A stretch of DNA of 43,333 nt from DATIYF01 sp035517775 (lineage in GTDB: Bacteria; Acidobacteriota; Terriglobia; Terriglobales; Acidobacteriaceae): NCBI GenBank assembly GCA_035517775.1, contig DATIYF010000088.1, positions 1-43,333 of the forward strand. The letters are read 5' to 3'. The translations under genes were made by a program, and so were the position numbers. Position 1 is the first letter of the stretch; every line of letters begins with the position of its first letter. Below the pieces are notes generated by a model that made no database searches, was not told the origin of the DNA, and saw only the letters and a list, made by a program, of their open reading frames with translations. Positions 40,322-43,333 of the stretch are shown in pieces.

Positions 40322-41059
40322 CTAGCCGCCTGAGAGCGAGAAGTTCACCGTAACCTGGGTCTCCACTTCCACCGGTTCGCCGTTCAGATAGTAGGGCTTG
40401 TAGCGCCACTGCTTCACGGCCTCGATGGCAGCCGGGGCCAGCATGGGATGGCCGCTGATCAGCCGCAGGTTTTCGATATCCCCGCTCTTACTGATTTCCG
40501 CCTGGAGCACCACTGTACCCTGAATACGGGCCTGACGGGCCAGGGGCGGATACATGGGCTGTACGTAACGGATGCGCAAACCCTGAGTAACGCCCTGCGA
40601 AACCCGCACGCGCTGCGGCGTGGCTACCTTGGGAACCGCAACCGGAGCGGAGCTGATGATGCCGCCAATCACTCCGCCAAGCTGGCCGCCGGGCACACCG
40701 CCCGGAACGCCGCCCACCACGCCGGCGGTCACCGGCGGCGGGGCTTCGTCTTCCTTGATCATTTCCACTTTCTTGGGAATCTTGGTGGGGGTGCGCAACT
40801 CGCCGTTGATAATATCGGTCTGGACTTGCTTGACCACCCGCACCGGAGTGGCCGCCGGCGGTGGAGGCGGAGGCGGCGGCGGAGGCGGCGCCACCAGGAA
40901 GGTCATCAATTGCGTCTTGGGCAGGGCCTCAGTGAACAATAACGGGATCAGCACCATGACCCCGACGATAACCGCTTCCAGCACGAACGAGAGGCTCGTG
41001 GTAAGGCCTCGCTTGGTCTTCAGCTTTCCACCTGACTCGATGAGGCTGTCTTCAAACAT
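40322..41059 (-). CDS. TonB energy transducer
   Basis: A 245-residue TonB: cytosolic start, one span (about 28-48), an eleven-proline run near 65-78, a Gly/Pro/Val-rich linker (about 115-150) and the C-terminal domain (about 165-245) with YPPLARQARIQGTVVLQAEI and AVKQWRYKPYYLNG. It is a classical TonB layout, unlike the anchor-type protein at 22906. AGGAGA upstream of the ATG. First gene of the TonB-ExbB-ExbD-ExbD-TPR unit. TonB-dependent receptors are not in the window. Confidence 0.94.
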   Translation of the reverse strand: MFEDSLIESGGKLKTKRGLTTSLSFVLEAVIVGVMVLIPLLFTEALPKTQLMTFLVAPPPPPPPPPPPAATPVRVVKQVQTDIINGELRTPTKIPKKVEMIKEDEAPPPVTAGVVGGVPGGVPGGQLGGVIGGIISSAPVAVPKVATPQRVRVSQGVTQGLRIRYVQPMYPPLARQARIQGTVVLQAEISKSGDIENLRLISGHPMLAPAAIEAVKQWRYKPYYLNGEPVEVETQVTVNFSLSGG

Positions 41060-41199
41060 AGAGGTTTCTCCTACGCAGACCCGTACGTAAACTTAGACAC
41101 CGCCTGCCACCTCTTTGCTCCCGGAGCGGGCAAGGCTGCCGCGCCGCTCCCTAACCGACTTGCCATCAAACAGTTAAAGGCAAGAAAGCATTTGCGGCC

Positions 41200-42438
41200 C
41201 TAGGCCTTGACCTTTTCCCGCCGATTGCCCTTTCCGGTGCTGGGGCCGCTCTGCCGGCTCTCTTTGCCGGAGCTGGGCGGCGGGGCACCCGGCCGCTTGT
41301 TTCGCTCGGCCCGCCAGGTCTGATAAGCGACCAGGATGGGCGCGGCAATCGCGATCGAGGAATAGGTCCCGATCAAAATGCCAATGACCAGGGCGAAGGA
41401 AAAATTATGGAGCACTTCGCCGCCGAACAGGAACAGCGCCAATACCGTCAGAAACGTCAGGCCCGCCGTAAGAATGGTCCGGCTCAGGGTCTGGTTGATG
41501 CTGCGGTTGACGATGTCGGCCAGGTTTTCCCGCCGCATCAGCTTGAGATTTTCGCGGATGCGGTCGAACACGACGATGGTGTCGTTGTTCGAATAGCCGA
41601 CCAGGGTCAAAATGGCAGCGATAACGGTAAGCGAAATGTCTTTATTCGTCAATGAGAATGCGCCCAGGGTGATGAGGGTGTCGTGAAAGACGGTCACCAC
41701 CGCAGCCACGCCATAAATCCATTCGAAGCGAAAGGCCAGGTAAATCAGCATGGCCAGCAGCGAATAAATCACCGCCCGAATGGCTTGACCGCGCAATTGC
41801 TGGCCCACCTGCGGTCCCACGATGCTGACGTTGCGCACGCCGAAATCGGAAAGATAGAAGCCATCGGGCAAGGCGGCCAGCACCGCCGGATCGGCTGCGC
41901 CCTTGAGCTCGTCCATGGAATTCAGCACGCCGCCTTTGGTCTTGTCGCGATAGTCCACAATGGCCTGCGCCTGGGCGGCATAGCGCTGATTGGCGTCAGT
42001 GCCCGCGTGCAGCGGATCCTTCTCCAGCAGGTAACTGCCGATGGATAAGGAACTGGCGTTATTCAGGTCCTGCTTGCCCGCGGGAGCGTTGGTCTCTAGG
42101 GCGTTGATGATCTGGGTCTTGCCGCGATCCAGTTCGGACTCGCTGGTCTCCTCCTGGGGCAGGTCAATCAAGACCTCGTTGCTCGCGGCCGCCCCGAAGC
42201 TCTGGATGCGGGCATGGTGCAGGCCGGCGCGGTCCATGGCAGCACGGATGGCGTTGTCGTTCGGGGGATGGGAGAACTTGACCTCGACCAGGGTGCCGCC
42301 GCGAAAATCAATACCCAGCGGAATGCCGTGCCAGAACAGCATGGAAAGCACGCCGGCCACGCTGAAGATCAGCGAAAAGGCGATGAAGTACCACTTCTTG
42401 CCCAGAAAATCTATATTCGGATTGCGAAAAAATTCCAC
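41200..42438 (-). CDS. secF: Protein translocase subunit SecF, with long periplasmic insertion
   Basis: RND-like membrane protein that, with SecD, uses the proton gradient to pull exported proteins through SecYEG. First span and GIDFRGGTLVEV, then a periplasmic domain, then five spans with FRFEWIYGVAAVVTVFHD, NDTIVVFDRIREN and SRTILTAGLTFLTV. At 412 residues it is about 80 longer than E. coli SecF; the extra part (about 120-200) lies in the periplasmic domain before VSIVGPQVG. It is encoded 54 bases downstream of secD. The start GTG has a weak ribosome site. Confidence 0.95.
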   Translation of the reverse strand: MEFFRNPNIDFLGKKWYFIAFSLIFSVAGVLSMLFWHGIPLGIDFRGGTLVEVKFSHPPNDNAIRAAMDRAGLHHARIQSFGAAASNEVLIDLPQEETSESELDRGKTQIINALETNAPAGKQDLNNASSLSIGSYLLEKDPLHAGTDANQRYAAQAQAIVDYRDKTKGGVLNSMDELKGAADPAVLAALPDGFYLSDFGVRNVSIVGPQVGQQLRGQAIRAVIYSLLAMLIYLAFRFEWIYGVAAVVTVFHDTLITLGAFSLTNKDISLTVIAAILTLVGYSNNDTIVVFDRIRENLKLMRRENLADIVNRSINQTLSRTILTAGLTFLTVLALFLFGGEVLHNFSFALVIGILIGTYSSIAIAAPILVAYQTWRAERNKRPGAPPPSSGKESRQSGPSTGKGNRREKVKA

Positions 42439-42492
42439 GCGACTTGAGACCCTTTCCTGCTGCTCTCAAACCAGGCCGGTTCCCGCCTCCGG

Positions 42493-43333
42493 CTAGCCGA
42501 TGCTTAGAGGCTGGCCGATCTGATGACGGCCCACCTCCCAGTCAAAAATCATGCGGGAAACAAACACCGCGGTGAACAGGTTGGCCGCCAGGCCGAAGAC
42601 CAGCGTGGTGGCGAAGCCCTTCACCGGGCCGGTGCCAAACATGAACAAAATCGCCGCGGAAACAATGGTGGTGACGTGGGTATCGAAGATGGCGGTCCAG
42701 GCGTGCTTGAAGCCCTGCTCCACCGCCGAGGGCGGCGTCTTGCCATTACGCAACTCCTCGCGTATGCGCTCAAAGATCAGCACGTTCGAATCCACGCCCA
42801 TACCCACGGTAAGAATCACTCCCGCGATGCCCGGCAAAGTCAGAGTGGCCCGGGAGTATCCCATGAATCCCAGCAAAATGATGAGGTTCAGGATCAACGC
42901 CACGTCGGCGTTGATTCCGGCGCCATGGTAATAGACCAGCATAAAGATCAAAACCGCCAACATGCCGACCACCGCCGCCTGCACTCCGGCACGAATGGAA
43001 TCGCTGCCCAGGGAGGGGCCGACGGTGCGCTCTTCGAGGTACTTGATGCCCGCCGGCAGCGCGCCCGAGCGCAGAATCATGGCCAGGTCTTTGGCCTCCT
43101 GCTCGCTGAAGCGGCCGTTGATGATGCCCTGGTCGCGGATGGGCTCTTTGATGACTGCTTTTTCCTGAACTTTGTTATCGAGCACTACGGCCAGGTCGTC
43201 ACCGACGTGCGCTGAGGTAAAGGCATAGAAGCGCTGGCCGCCTTCGTTGGTCAGGGTGAAGCTCACGGCGGGCTGCCCATTTTCGTCGCGGGTGGGCTCG
43301 GCGGAACGCAAATCGCGGCCGGTCACGGCCGCG
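42493..43333 (-). CDS. secD: Protein translocase subunit SecD, 5' partial (C-terminal part)
   Basis: The C-terminal ~280 residues of SecD: end of the periplasmic region (VTGRDLRSAEP... GQRFYAFTSAHVGD; ALPAGIKYLEERTVGPSLG), then six membrane spans with GMGVDSNVLIFERIREEL. The N-terminal part lies beyond base 43333. Same strand and order (secD then secF) as in most bacteria. Confidence 0.95.
   Translation of the reverse strand, partial: AAVTGRDLRSAEPTRDENGQPAVSFTLTNEGGQRFYAFTSAHVGDDLAVVLDNKVQEKAVIKEPIRDQGIINGRFSEQEAKDLAMILRSGALPAGIKYLEERTVGPSLGSDSIRAGVQAAVVGMLAVLIFMLVYYHGAGINADVALILNLIILLGFMGYSRATLTLPGIAGVILTVGMGVDSNVLIFERIREELRNGKTPPSAVEQGFKHAWTAIFDTHVTTIVSAAILFMFGTGPVKGFATTLVFGLAANLFTAVFVSRMIFDWEVGRHQIGQPLSIG

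Overview
The window looks like the chromosome of a GC-rich, Gram-negative member of the Acidobacteriota. This is inferred from a VWA protein of the 'acidobacterial VWFA-related' type, TonB/ExbB/ExbD and SurA-like envelope genes, an ECF42-type sigma factor with DGPF (YciI-like) partners, and CACGAAG-type dispersed repeats. No rRNA or phylogenetic marker is present to prove it.

Layout. 1-1841: the 3' part of a type IIG (Eco57I-like) restriction-modification gene with no in-frame stop upstream, running in from outside the window. 1842-2373: two near-identical terminator hairpins bracketing a minus-strand tRNA with anticodon CGC. A 14-base copy of its anticodon arm lies about 100 bases away in inverted orientation. 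2374-6146 (minus): ahcY and metK of the activated-methyl cycle, then a RodZ-like membrane HTH protein. 6460-7512: a GAF-GGDEF diguanylate cyclase. 7513-8081: a cluster of CACGAAG repeat arrays around a wrecked GxxExxY gene. 8082-12847: an FAD amine oxidase-like protein, a CDF metal exporter, an Asp-box propeller and a PRC-barrel protein.

12942-17883 is the most coherent regulatory unit. A divergently oriented ECF42-type sigma factor faces two minus-strand transcription units. Each starts with a DGPF protein preceded by TGTCGA-N16/17-CGAC, the ECF42 promoter pattern. Unit one is DGPF, a 45-residue CxxC membrane peptide not previously listed as an open frame, and a DUF899 thioredoxin-like protein. 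Unit two is DGPF, DGPF, a VOC/PhnB-like protein, DoxX and cupin. Together they look like a small stress or detoxification regulon.

17953-25921: an SDR dehydrogenase; a 919-residue protein carrying membrane, HD-GYP, GAF, GGDEF and PilZ domains; an acyltransferase; a TonB-like protein; a Gfo/Idh/MocA oxidoreductase with no normal start codon for its full Rossmann fold; and a DinB protein. 26103-33673 is a long plus-strand run: lgt, RluD-type pseudouridine synthase, VWA protein, DUF3052, a second Gfo/Idh/MocA enzyme, larE, a DsbA-like protein and a SurA-like lipoprotein. 33679-35710 (minus): a split biotin carboxylase/biotin carrier pair. 35827-37344: a GT39-like membrane glycosyltransferase. 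37488-43333 (minus): TonB, ExbB, ExbD, ExbD and a TPR lipoprotein, with SecF and the 3' part of SecD upstream, the last cut by the window edge.

All calls come from reading the sequence and remembered family features. No database search was run.
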